Shown one piece after another: positions 10,304 to 17,704 of a stretch of DNA of 25,947 nt. The position numbers were made by a program, and so were the translations under genes. Numbering within the stretch: position 1 is the stretch's first letter; every line of letters begins with the position of its first letter. The DNA is from JANPEZ01 sp031423155 (GTDB lineage: Bacteria > Actinomycetota > UBA4738 > HRBIN12): positions 1 to 25,947 of the forward strand of contig JANPEZ010000014.1 in NCBI GenBank assembly GCA_031423155.1, in the 5' to 3' direction. Below the pieces are notes generated by a model. It ran no database searches and was not told the origin of the DNA. It saw nothing but the letters and a program-made list of their open reading frames with translations.

Positions 10304-11092
10304 CTATCCCGCTTCGGCCCCTACGGATTCTTCAAGGCCCAGCTCGGCCCGGATCCCCTCGTAGCCCTTGGCCTCGAGTTCCTTGGCCAGCTCCGGGCCG
10401 CCTTCCTTGACGATACGCCCGGAGATCATCACGTGGACGAAGTCGGGCGTGATGTAGTTCAAGATCCGCTGGTAGTGCGTGATCAGCAAGATCCCCAGGT
10501 CGGGGCCGACCAGCTGGGCGATACCCGTCGCGACCTGCTTCAGCGAGTCGATGTCCAGACCTGAGTCGGTCTCGTCCAAGATCGCTATCTGAGGCTCCAA
10601 CACCGCGAGCTGGAGGATCTCGTTGCGCTTCTTCTCTCCTCCGGAGAAACCCTGGTTCACGTATCGGGAGACCATCTCGTCCTCGATACCGAGCGCTTCC
10701 ATCTTCGACTTCATGTGTTTGCGGAAGGCCAGGGCGCTGGTCTGCTCGCCCTTCACGGCGTTGTAGGCGGTGCGAAGGAAGTTGACCACCGAGACTCCGG
10801 GGACCTCCACGGGGTACTGCATCGCCAGGAACAGGCCGCGCTTGGCGCGTTCGTCGGCGGGCAGCTTGAGGATGTTCTCTCCCTTGAAGAGGACCTCGCC
10901 GGCCGTGACCACGTAGCCGGGGCGGCCCATGACCACGTTGGAAAGGGTCGACTTGCCCGAGCCGTTAGGACCCATGATCGCGTGGGATTCGCCTTGTCGC
11001 ACGACCAGGTCTATCCCCTTCAGTATCTCCTTGCCCTCGATCTCAGCCTTCAGGCCACGGACCTCAAGGGTCGCCGGTGCGCTGTCACTCAT
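10304..11092 (-). CDS. sufC: SufC ABC-type ATPase
   Basis: The cytoplasmic ATPase of the SufBCD scaffold; it binds SufB and SufD and drives the conformational change needed for cluster assembly. It has 262 residues. Walker A GPNGSGKST (41-49), Q-loop MQYP (Gln92), signature FSGGEKKR (149-156) and Walker B with catalytic Glu in ILDETDSGLD (171-180) are all intact. The EKKR form of the signature and the DSGLD extension are typical of SufC. Its start codon overlaps the Rieske gene stop (ATGA at 11092-11089). Confidence 0.97.
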   Translation of the reverse strand: MSDSAPATLEVRGLKAEIEGKEILKGIDLVVRQGESHAIMGPNGSGKSTLSNVVMGRPGYVVTAGEVLFKGENILKLPADERAKRGLFLAMQYPVEVPGVSVVNFLRTAYNAVKGEQTSALAFRKHMKSKMEALGIEDEMVSRYVNQGFSGGEKKRNEILQLAVLEPQIAILDETDSGLDIDSLKQVATGIAQLVGPDLGILLITHYQRILNYITPDFVHVMISGRIVKEGGPELAKELEAKGYEGIRAELGLEESVGAEAG

Positions 11093-11412
11093 CTGCCATC
11101 CACCTCTATCAGTACGTCGTCGCCGTCGGTCTTCGTCACGTATGCCTTCACCGGCTGGATGGCCGGAAGGGTCGTTGCTCTACCGTCGTTGAGGTCGAAG
11201 GTCGAGCCGTGCTTGGGGCACTCCACCGTCTGCTCGTCCACGTCCACCTCTCCCTCATCGAGGAAGTAGTGCGCGTGCGAGCAGATGGCGCTGACGGCCC
11301 GGAAGCCCTGTGCGCCCAGGTTCGCCACCGCGATGCTTGCTCCGTTCATCTGGAACCGCTTCACGGCGCCCTCGGCCACATCGCTTGTGCTGCATATCTT
11401 CACGAAAGCCAT
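11089..11412 (-). CDS. Rieske [2Fe-2S] ferredoxin of the suf operon
   Basis: A small (107-residue) soluble Rieske protein, annotated in relatives as a non-haem iron oxygenase ferredoxin subunit. The two ligand boxes are CSHAH (near residue 44; Cys and His) and CPKHG (near residue 65; Cys and His). No oxygenase is nearby. Placement between sufD and sufC is a recurrent actinobacterial arrangement and suggests electron transfer to cluster assembly, but that role is inference. It is tightly packed: 2 nt after the sufD stop, and overlapping the sufC start. Confidence 0.93.
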   Translation of the reverse strand: MAFVKICSTSDVAEGAVKRFQMNGASIAVANLGAQGFRAVSAICSHAHYFLDEGEVDVDEQTVECPKHGSTFDLNDGRATTLPAIQPVKAYVTKTDGDDVLIEVDGR

Positions 11413-11414
11413 GA

Positions 11415-12644
11415 TCAGTCGTCCCTCCCGAGCTCTTCTGCGATCGCCAGCTCGGCGTTGGCGCGAACCTGATCGATCTCCACCCGATCCAAGACCTCCT
11501 GGAAGAAGCCCGTCAAGATCAATTTCTCGGCCTCGGCGCGCGGGATGCCGCGGCTCTCAAGGTAGAAGAGCGTGTCCTCGTCGACGGGACCGACGCTGGC
11601 GGCGTGGCCGCACTTGACGTCGTTGGCCTCGATCTCGAGGTTCGGTATCGCGTCGGCCTTGGCATGCTCGGACAAGACGATGTTGCGCGAGGTCTGCATC
11701 GCGTCGGTCTTCTGCGCGTCCGGGCGCACGTACACCCAGCCGCTGTACACGGCGCGGCTCTCATCGCGAAGCGCGCCCTTGTAGAGAAGGTCGCTCTTGC
11801 AGTTCGGAGCGATGTGGTCCTGTATCGAGCGATGGTCGAAGTGCTGATCGGCATCGGCGAAGAAGACCCCGAGCTGCTCGGAGTAACCGCCCGGCCCGGA
11901 TAGCAGAACCTCGTTCTCGACCCTCGACAGGGACGCGCCGAACCCTAGGGCCAGCGTGCGGATCTCGGCGTCGCGGGCAACCTGCGCGCGGACGACCCCG
12001 AGGTGAGTAACGCCGGCGCCCCACTCCTGGATCGAGACGTACCCCACGTGAGCTCCGTCCCCGACGAATATCTCGGTGACCGCATCGCTGAACGCCCGAG
12101 TCAGATCGTGCGAGGAGTACCTGTCGATGAAGGTCACCTCAGATCCGGACTCGGCGACGATCAAGGTGTGGGGGAAGACGGCGGCCCCGTCCGCGTCGAG
12201 ATAGGTCAGTGTCTGTAGCGGCATCTCGACCTTTGTATCGCGCGGGACGTGAAGGAAGGTGCCGCCGCTGCGGAACGCTCCGTGCAGGGCCGTGAACTTC
12301 GTCCGCCCGGTCGGAACCAGCCGGTGAAGGTAGGGCTCGACCAGTTCGGGGTGTTGCTCCGCGGCCAGGTCGAGGTCTTGAAGGATGACCCCGGAGGCCT
12401 CCAGGTCCTGATTCGAGGTCGTCATCGGCGCGCCCGAGCCGTCCCCATGGACGTGCGGCACGAACGAGAGGTCGAACTCGGAAAGGTCGGTGTATCGCCA
12501 CTCCTCGGTCTCCTGCGAGGGCATCGGGGTGGCCAGGAACTCGGCGAACGCCTGCTCCCTGATCGCGCCGACGAACGCCGGAGCCGCGGGCAGGGCCTTC
12601 AGCGCCTGCTCGTCGAACGTATCGGTCGCCGTCGCCTCCATCAC
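11415..12644 (-). CDS. sufD: SufD, scaffold subunit of SufBCD
   Basis: Partner of SufB in the Fe-S scaffold complex. It has 409 residues if the GTG at 12644 is used; an ATG follows directly at 12641. GTG is preferred because a TAGACT -10 box lies exactly six bases upstream (leaderless start) and no Shine-Dalgarno is seen. Family features: EEWRYTDLSEFDLS near residue 47, the parallel beta-helix core, SGWVYVRPDAQKTDAMQTS near residue 300 and the C-terminal CGHAASVGPVDEDTLFYLES, with GIPRAEAEKLILTGF. It heads the sufD-Rieske-sufC-sufS-sufU-DUF2207 run and is separated from sufB by a two-gene signalling module on the other strand. Confidence 0.96.
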   Translation of the reverse strand: MMEATATDTFDEQALKALPAAPAFVGAIREQAFAEFLATPMPSQETEEWRYTDLSEFDLSFVPHVHGDGSGAPMTTSNQDLEASGVILQDLDLAAEQHPELVEPYLHRLVPTGRTKFTALHGAFRSGGTFLHVPRDTKVEMPLQTLTYLDADGAAVFPHTLIVAESGSEVTFIDRYSSHDLTRAFSDAVTEIFVGDGAHVGYVSIQEWGAGVTHLGVVRAQVARDAEIRTLALGFGASLSRVENEVLLSGPGGYSEQLGVFFADADQHFDHRSIQDHIAPNCKSDLLYKGALRDESRAVYSGWVYVRPDAQKTDAMQTSRNIVLSEHAKADAIPNLEIEANDVKCGHAASVGPVDEDTLFYLESRGIPRAEAEKLILTGFFQEVLDRVEIDQVRANAELAIAEELGRDD

Positions 12645-12650
12645 GACCGA

Positions 12651-12656
12651 AGTCTA
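12651..12656 (-). promoter_or_regulatory. Candidate -10 box for a leaderless sufD transcript
   Basis: TAGACT on the minus strand fits TANNNT and lies six bases before the sufD GTG. sufB is not co-transcribed from directly upstream, because opposite-strand genes intervene, so sufD and its downstream genes need a promoter here. No good -35 element was recognised. Confidence 0.5.
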
Positions 12657-12710
12657 CCGGGATAGTCGGATTCGCCCCAGCCGGGCACGCGGCCGCGCCT
12701 GCGGATTTGC

Positions 12711-12744
12711 GGGGAAACCCCATGGATCTGCGGGTTTACCGCAG
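12711..12744. promoter_or_regulatory. Two dyads in the sufD / signalling-module divergent region
   Basis: GGGG-AAA-CCCC (12711-12721) and CTGCGG-GTTTA-CCGCAG (12728-12744) are perfect inverted repeats. Their centres are 20 bp apart, close to two helical turns, in the 152 bp between the divergent starts at 12644 and 12797. They could be operator sites or weak RNA hairpins on the plus-strand leader. No known regulator motif (SufR, IscR or other) was recognised. Confidence 0.3.
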
Positions 12745-12796
12745 CCCAGATTTCCAGTAGCCACCACGGATGTGGCGACCTCTCGCGGAGCCGACC

Positions 12797-13264
12797 ATGG
12801 TGCTCATGGAACGGGATGACCTACCAGCGGAGATCCTCCTGGTCGAGGGGCACGCCCCACTGGCCGACCTGGCGGTGCAGACCCTGGGAGCCTCGGGCAT
12901 CACGGCACCGATACACGTCGTCCGCGACGGGATGGAGGCCCTCGAGTACGTCTTCCGAACCGGCCGTTACACCGACCGGACCCCCACGCGCATCGGCCTG
13001 ATCTTGATCGATCTGCAACACGCGGGCCCGGGAGCCATCGACGTCCGGGGCAGGGTCGAGGGAGCGGAATCGACCAGGGGCATCCCCGTCGTCATGTTCA
13101 GCGCCACCGGAACCACCGATACGGACGAGGCGGCAGGCGAGTGGCTCGCTGCCACCGGGCTGATCGGCGAGATCCTGCGAGGAACCGGGATGATAGACAT
13201 CGCCCAGACGGCGTCGATGCGGTTCCCGACGACGATCGAGCCCGGCTTCGGGGCGTCGTCATGA
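12797..13264 (+). CDS. Degenerate response-regulator receiver protein (Rcp1-like)
   Basis: A stand-alone receiver-like protein of 155 residues, related to Rcp1-type single-domain regulators (ILLVE, HVVRDGMEALEYVFRTGRY, LILIDL, IPVVMFSAT). The predicted phosphoacceptor Asp72 and Ser102 are kept. The acidic pair has become Glu-Gly (VEG, residues 16-18) and the conserved lysine near residue 125 is missing (GLIGEILRG). Phosphorylation and signalling are therefore doubtful. Start ATG 12797 has GGAG at 12787-12790; in-frame ATGs at 12770 and 12806 are alternatives. The stop overlaps the next start (ATGA at 13261-13264), so it is translationally coupled to the kinase that follows. Confidence 0.75.
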   Translation: MVLMERDDLPAEILLVEGHAPLADLAVQTLGASGITAPIHVVRDGMEALEYVFRTGRYTDRTPTRIGLILIDLQHAGPGAIDVRGRVEGAESTRGIPVVMFSATGTTDTDEAAGEWLAATGLIGEILRGTGMIDIAQTASMRFPTTIEPGFGASS

Positions 13265-15606
13265 GCGAGCAGCTGCGAGTGCTGATCGTGGAGGACTCCG
13301 ACGCAGACGTCGAACTGATCCTCTACACCCTTAGGCAGGACGGCTTCGAGCCGACCTGGAGCAGGGTCCGGACCGAGGCCGAGCTGCGCGAGCACATCGA
13401 CCCCGCGCTCGACGTGATCTTGGCCGACTTCTCCCTTCCGACCTTCGACGCCGCAGGCGTTCTCAGGGTCGTCAAGGAGTTGGAGATCACGGTTCCCGTC
13501 ATCATCGTCACGGGAGCGATCGGTGAGGAGGCGATCTCTCTGGTCCTGCGCGAAGGGGGGGCCGACTACCTGTTCAAGGACAGGATAACCAGGCTCGGTT
13601 CCGCGGTGCGCCGCGCCGTGCAAGCCCGTGCTCTGAGCGACGCGAGCCTCGCAGCCGCGCGCGCGCTCGAAGAGAGCGAGGCCAGATACAGGCACATCTT
13701 CGAAAGCACCGTCGAGGGGATGTACCGCAGCAGCCTCGAGACCGGCTTGGAGATGGTGAATCCGGCCGCGGCTAGGATGATGGGATTCGACTCGCCCGAG
13801 GAGATACTCGCCTCGGTTTCAAGCATGACGGACTTCTACGTGGACCCGGCGGACCGAGGCATCTTGCTCGAGGACCTGAGGACGAGCGGGTCCGTACAGG
13901 GCTACGAGCTACGTTTGCGAGGCCGCCAAGGCAAGCGGTTGTTGGCATCTGTCACCGCTCATGCCGTCTACGGCCCCAGCGGCGAGATGACCCACATCGA
14001 AGGAAGCATGATCGAAGTAACCGAGAGCCGGCGCGCGGCCCTGATACTCGAGGCGGTCCGCCAGACGGCGGAAGGACTCCTGAGCGCCTCCAGCGTCGAG
14101 GACGAGATCCCCGCGATCTTGGCCCGCATCGGCCTGGCGGCAGAGATCGACCGCGCCTGGTCGGGCCGGGTCGAGTTAGCCGGCAGCGAACTGCGCTTCA
14201 GCGGTTACGCGGACTGGAATCGAGAAGGCCTGGCGGGACTCACCTTCCCTGCGGTAACCGAACTTTCCGTCTCCGATCCGAAGGTTCGGGGCGCCCTGGA
14301 GCCGCTGCTGCAGGGCGACACGGTCGTCATCACCACGCAGGACCTGCCCGACCCTATTAGGGAGGTCGTGGAGGCCGACGGCACGAGCCTGGCCGTCGTG
14401 GCGCCGATCTTGACCTCCGGATCGCTCTGGGGACTCCTGGGCTTCCAGTCGTTGGCGTCCGCCGAAGCCTGGACCGACCAGGCTACGGACGCCTTGAGGG
14501 CTGCCGCCGGCACCCTGGGCGAGGTTCTGGAGCGACGGATCGCCGACGAGCGCTACCAGTCTCTGGTCGAGCGCGTTCCGGCGATCGTCTATCGGGCTCA
14601 CGCGGGCACGCGCGAGGCCTGGGACTACATCAGTCCCCAGATCGAGTCCATCCTCGGATACACGGCGGCGGAATGGACGGCTTCCCCCGGCGCCTGGCTC
14701 GCGGCCATGCACCCCGACGACCTCGAAAGAGTGGTCGAAGCCGAGGACCAGAGCGCGCGATCGCACCAGCCCATCCGCATCGAATACCGCATGTTCGACA
14801 AACGCGGCGAGATCGTCTGGATCCGCGAGGAGGCCGAGTTCGAGTCGACCCCAGGAGGGAGCCCCCTGCTGATGCAGGGACTCCTCTACGACATCACGGA
14901 CAGCAAGCTCGCGGAGGCAGAACTCACCGCCACCCTCGGACTGTTGAGAGCCGCGTCGGATGAGAGAGGCAGCTTGCTCTCCCGCCTGAAGCACGCCGAA
15001 GAGGCAGAAAGGGGACGCCTGGCGGCCGACATCCACGACGACTCGCTCCAAGCCATCACCGCGGTCGGTCTGCGGCTGCATCGTCTCAAAGGTCTGGTCG
15101 ATGCCGAAGCCGCCGACATAGTTGGCCAGCTGGAATCCAGCGTCGCCGGCGCGATCGAGCGCCTTCGCAGACTCACCTTCGAACTCCGACCCAGGTCTTT
15201 GGACGAGGACGGCATCGCGACGGCGCTGCGCGAGTATCTGACGCTGATGGAAGGTCATACCGGCATCGGCTTTCGGTTGACCGATGAGATGGCCGTGAAG
15301 CCGGATGGCGAGATCAAGACGGCCATGTTCCGAGTTGCCCTTGAGGCTCTCGCCAATGTGCGTAAGCACAGCTTTGCGCGCCGTGTGACGATCGAACTTA
15401 GCCTCAACGGCGACTACAGTATGCGGATAAGCGACGACGGTCAGGGATTCGATGTCGCGGAAGGTGCAACATCGCCCGCAGGCCACCTCGGTCTGTCGGC
15501 CATGCGCGAGAGATGCGAGGCCGCTGGGGGGCGATTCCAGATAACGAGCTCCGCGGAAGGGACCACCGTCGAGTTCAACTTCCCAGCTGAGATGCAACGA
15601 CCATAG
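13261..15606 (+). CDS. Hybrid sensor histidine kinase: receiver-PAS-GAF-PAS-HisKA_3-HATPase
   Basis: A soluble 781-residue kinase of the NarX/DesK (HisKA_3) class with no membrane segment seen. Order: receiver (5-120; acidic pair Glu11-Asp12, phosphoacceptor Asp56, Thr84, Lys106, all intact), PAS (about 140-258), GAF-like domain (about 262-425), PAS with PAC end (about 430-550; YISPQIESILGYTAAEW, LLYDITD), dimerisation/phosphotransfer domain with His592 in AADIHDDSLQAI, and ATPase domain with NVRKHS (700s), SDDGQGFD (724-731) and GHLGLSAMRERC. The domain set suggests a cytoplasmic sensor of a small molecule, redox state or an upstream phosphorelay. The longer frame from 13141 overlaps the receiver gene and was rejected. 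It ends 18 bp from the convergent sufB stop. HisKA_3 kinases usually pair with NarL-type regulators; one lies at 19311. Confidence 0.92.
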   Translation: MSEQLRVLIVEDSDADVELILYTLRQDGFEPTWSRVRTEAELREHIDPALDVILADFSLPTFDAAGVLRVVKELEITVPVIIVTGAIGEEAISLVLREGGADYLFKDRITRLGSAVRRAVQARALSDASLAAARALEESEARYRHIFESTVEGMYRSSLETGLEMVNPAAARMMGFDSPEEILASVSSMTDFYVDPADRGILLEDLRTSGSVQGYELRLRGRQGKRLLASVTAHAVYGPSGEMTHIEGSMIEVTESRRAALILEAVRQTAEGLLSASSVEDEIPAILARIGLAAEIDRAWSGRVELAGSELRFSGYADWNREGLAGLTFPAVTELSVSDPKVRGALEPLLQGDTVVITTQDLPDPIREVVEADGTSLAVVAPILTSGSLWGLLGFQSLASAEAWTDQATDALRAAAGTLGEVLERRIADERYQSLVERVPAIVYRAHAGTREAWDYISPQIESILGYTAAEWTASPGAWLAAMHPDDLERVVEAEDQSARSHQPIRIEYRMFDKRGEIVWIREEAEFESTPGGSPLLMQGLLYDITDSKLAEAELTATLGLLRAASDERGSLLSRLKHAEEAERGRLAADIHDDSLQAITAVGLRLHRLKGLVDAEAADIVGQLESSVAGAIERLRRLTFELRPRSLDEDGIATALREYLTLMEGHTGIGFRLTDEMAVKPDGEIKTAMFRVALEALANVRKHSFARRVTIELSLNGDYSMRISDDGQGFDVAEGATSPAGHLGLSAMRERCEAAGGRFQITSSAEGTTVEFNFPAEMQRP

Positions 15607-15624
15607 GTGTTCCCGGCTGACTAG

Positions 15625-17037
15625 CTAGCCGACGGAGCCTTCCATCTGTAGTTCGATCAGGCGGTTGAGTTCCACCGCGTACTCCATGGGCAGCTCACGC
15701 GTGATCGGCTCGATGAAGCCGTTGACGATCATCGCGGTGGCCTCGACCTCGGATAGGCCCCTGCTCATCAGGTAGAAGAGCTGGTCGTCGCCGACCTTGG
15801 AGACCGTGGCCTCATGACCGAGCGCGGCGGTCTCGTCCTCGACCTCGATGTAGGGGTAGGTGTCCGAGCGGGATTCCTCGTCCAGGATCAGGGCGTCACA
15901 GCGGACCGTGGACTTGGCGTGGTGGGCGTCGGGCTCGACGCGGATGAGTCCGCGGTAGCCGGTGCGCCCGCCGTCCTTGCTGACCGACTTGGAAGTGATG
16001 ACGCTCGTCGTGTACGGCGCCGCGTGGATCGCCTTGCCGCCGGCGTCGGTGTGCATGCCCTTGCCGGCGAAAGCGACCGAAAGCACTTCGCCTCGCGCTC
16101 CCTTGCCCATGAGGTAGATCGAGGGGTACTTCATCGTGACCTTTGAGCCGATGTTGCCGTCCACCCACTCCATCACGGCGTCTTCGTAGGCCACGGCGCG
16201 CTTGGTGACCAGGTTGTAGACGTTGGTGGACCAGTTCTGGATCGTCGTGTAGCGAACGCGAGCGCCCTTCTTCACGACGATCTCGACGACGGCCGAGTGC
16301 AGCGAGTCGCTGGTGTAGATCGGTGCGGAGCAGCCCTCGACGTAGTGAACGTAGCTGCCCTCGTCGGCGATGATGAGGGTTCTTTCGAACTGACCCATGT
16401 TCTCGGCGTTGATGCGGAAGTAGGCCTGAAGCGGGATGTCGACGTTCACGCCCGGAGGCACGTAGACGAACGAGCCGCCCGACCAGACCGCGGTGTTCAG
16501 CGAGGCGAACTTGTTGTCGTTGGAGGGGATGATCGAGCCGAAGTACTCCTTCACCAGGTCGGGGTACTCGCGAAGCGCGGTGTCCATGTCGGTGAAGATC
16601 ACGCCGATGTCGTCGAGTTCCTTCTTGATCTTGTGGTAGACGACCTCTGACTCGTACTGGGCGCTGACGCCGCCCAGGTACTTCTTCTCGGCCTCGGGGA
16701 TGCCGAGCTTGTCCCAGGTGCCCTTGATGTCCTCGGGCAGGTCCTCCCAGTTCTGGGCCTGCTTCTCCGTGGAGCGGATGAAGTAGAAGATGTTGGCGAA
16801 GTCGATGTCGGAAAGGTCGGCGCCCCACCAGGGCATCGGGCGCATCTCGAAGAACTTCAGGGCCTTCAGCCGTGTCTTGAGCATCCACTCGGGTTCGTTC
16901 TTGAGCTTGGAGATCTCCTCGACGACCGCCGGGCTGAGCCCCCGCTTGGGCGTGAAGACGGAGTGATCCGCGTCCTTCCAGTCGAAGCGGTAGCCCTTGC
17001 TCAGTTCTTGAAGATGCTCCTCTTGGCTGACGGCCAC
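15625..17037 (-). CDS. sufB: SufB, scaffold subunit of SufBCD
   Basis: The core scaffold protein on which the nascent Fe-S cluster forms. It has 470 residues from GTG 17037, with an AAAGGA Shine-Dalgarno about nine bases upstream. It is colinear with the family throughout: MPWWGADLSDIDF near 68, GGVSAQYESEVVYH near 122, WSGGSFVYVPPGV near 185, EGCSAPIYTSDSLHSA near 234, and the C-terminal HHAKSTVRCDALILDEESRS with Cys380 and LGHEATVSKVGDDQLFYLMS with His408, the residues expected to match the essential Cys and His of E. coli SufB. There is no intein. Unusually, it is cut off from sufD by the plus-strand kinase module and sits downstream of a carbonic anhydrase gene; no sufR regulator is visible. 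Confidence 0.97.
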   Translation of the reverse strand: MAVSQEEHLQELSKGYRFDWKDADHSVFTPKRGLSPAVVEEISKLKNEPEWMLKTRLKALKFFEMRPMPWWGADLSDIDFANIFYFIRSTEKQAQNWEDLPEDIKGTWDKLGIPEAEKKYLGGVSAQYESEVVYHKIKKELDDIGVIFTDMDTALREYPDLVKEYFGSIIPSNDNKFASLNTAVWSGGSFVYVPPGVNVDIPLQAYFRINAENMGQFERTLIIADEGSYVHYVEGCSAPIYTSDSLHSAVVEIVVKKGARVRYTTIQNWSTNVYNLVTKRAVAYEDAVMEWVDGNIGSKVTMKYPSIYLMGKGARGEVLSVAFAGKGMHTDAGGKAIHAAPYTTSVITSKSVSKDGGRTGYRGLIRVEPDAHHAKSTVRCDALILDEESRSDTYPYIEVEDETAALGHEATVSKVGDDQLFYLMSRGLSEVEATAMIVNGFIEPITRELPMEYAVELNRLIELQMEGSVG

Positions 17038-17063
17038 AGCGGCGTCCTTTCCTTCGAGATCCG

Positions 17064-17095
17064 GCAGGCGTCCCCGGCCTGCACGAGAAAGTCTA
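17064..17095 (-). promoter_or_regulatory. Candidate sufB promoter and leader hairpin
   Basis: Between the carbonic anhydrase stop and the sufB GTG (89 bp), TAGACT at 17095-17090 could serve as the -10 box. A hairpin GCAGGC-7 nt-GCCTGC (17082-17064) would then lie just inside the transcript, upstream of the Shine-Dalgarno. The -35 region is poor. This is weak evidence. Confidence 0.3.
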
Positions 17096-17126
17096 TCGCA
17101 GAGGTCGGATTAGTGCGAGGACGAGC

Positions 17127-17624
17127 CTAGTACTCGACCGGGGACAGCTCTCCGGTAGTCACGTCGTAGATGAGACCTACGACCGTGGCATCGGGTGGCA
17201 GCGCGGCCGAGGCTCGTAGGGCGAGCACGTCCTCGCGCACGCTTTCCTGCAGATCCTGGAAGGAATGAAGGACCGTCCCCCCTGGATCGCCCCCCGCCCC
17301 AGCTATCAGCGCACGAACCGCGTCATCGCCACTGGACTGAAGCCCGCAATCGGTGTGGTGAACGACCAGGAAAGTACGGGTCCCGAGCAGCCACCCCGAG
17401 ACCACCAGCGATCGGATGACGTCTGAAGTGACCCTGCCTCCCGCGTTGCGAAGGACATTGACTTCACCCGGCTGCAAACCGAGGAACCACTCAGGCGCGA
17501 GCCGCGCATCTAGGCAGGTCAAGATCGCGATCGGGCGACGCGGCGGACGCGGAAGGTCGCCGGCGTCGAAGGTCGCGGCGAAGCGCCGGTTCGCCTCGAG
17601 CAGCTCGGAAAGTTGGACTGACAT
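17127..17624 (-). CDS. Small beta-carbonic anhydrase (Rv1284-like)
   Basis: A zinc enzyme that interconverts CO2 and bicarbonate. It has 165 residues from ATG 17624. Zinc and catalytic positions are visible: Cys37, Asp39 and Arg41 in LTCLDARL, then His90 and Cys93 in HHTDCG; NVLRNAGGRVTSDVIRSL and the C-terminal IYDVTTGELSPVEY also match. Length and motifs resemble mycobacterial Rv1284 as I recall it. The open frame extends to 17753 but would run through a terminator hairpin and lacks similarity. A TAGCAT box seven bases before the ATG, just past the terminator, suggests its own leaderless promoter. Its link to the surrounding sulfur genes is unexplained. Confidence 0.9.
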   Translation of the reverse strand: MSVQLSELLEANRRFAATFDAGDLPRPPRRPIAILTCLDARLAPEWFLGLQPGEVNVLRNAGGRVTSDVIRSLVVSGWLLGTRTFLVVHHTDCGLQSSGDDAVRALIAGAGGDPGGTVLHSFQDLQESVREDVLALRASAALPPDATVVGLIYDVTTGELSPVEY

Positions 17625-17631
17625 CCAGGTG

Positions 17632-17637
17632 ATGCTA
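17632..17637 (-). promoter_or_regulatory. Candidate -10 box for leaderless carbonic anhydrase transcript
   Basis: TAGCAT on the minus strand fits TANNNT and lies seven bases before the ATG at 17624, with no Shine-Dalgarno between. It comes directly after the terminator at 17657-17680, where a new promoter would be needed. Confidence 0.4.
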
Positions 17638-17656
17638 CGCGGCCGGAAAGGAAGAA

Positions 17657-17680
17657 GGCCGGGGGCTCGGGCCCCCGGCC
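17657..17680 (-). terminator. Intrinsic terminator after the sulfurtransferase gene
   Basis: A perfect 10-bp stem, GGCCGGGGGC paired with GCCCCCGGCC, with a 4-base loop, begins 25 nt after the sulfurtransferase stop. On the minus strand it is followed by the T-rich stretch TTCTTCCTTTCC. The tail is interrupted by Cs, so efficiency is uncertain, but the stem is the strongest hairpin seen in the window. Confidence 0.75.
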
Positions 17681-17704
17681 TCACGTCGAGCGGGAAGTTG
17701 CCCG

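Noticed and set aside
13141..13260. Extended start of the sensor kinase
   Set aside because: Those codons lie in another frame over the degenerate receiver gene, and the ATG at 13261 directly precedes a canonical receiver.
14176..15597. A 473-codon open frame antisense to the PAS/GAF sensor kinase
   Set aside because: Long antisense frames are common at this GC content. The translation is compositionally biased and shows no domain, while the plus strand encodes a complete kinase with all motifs.
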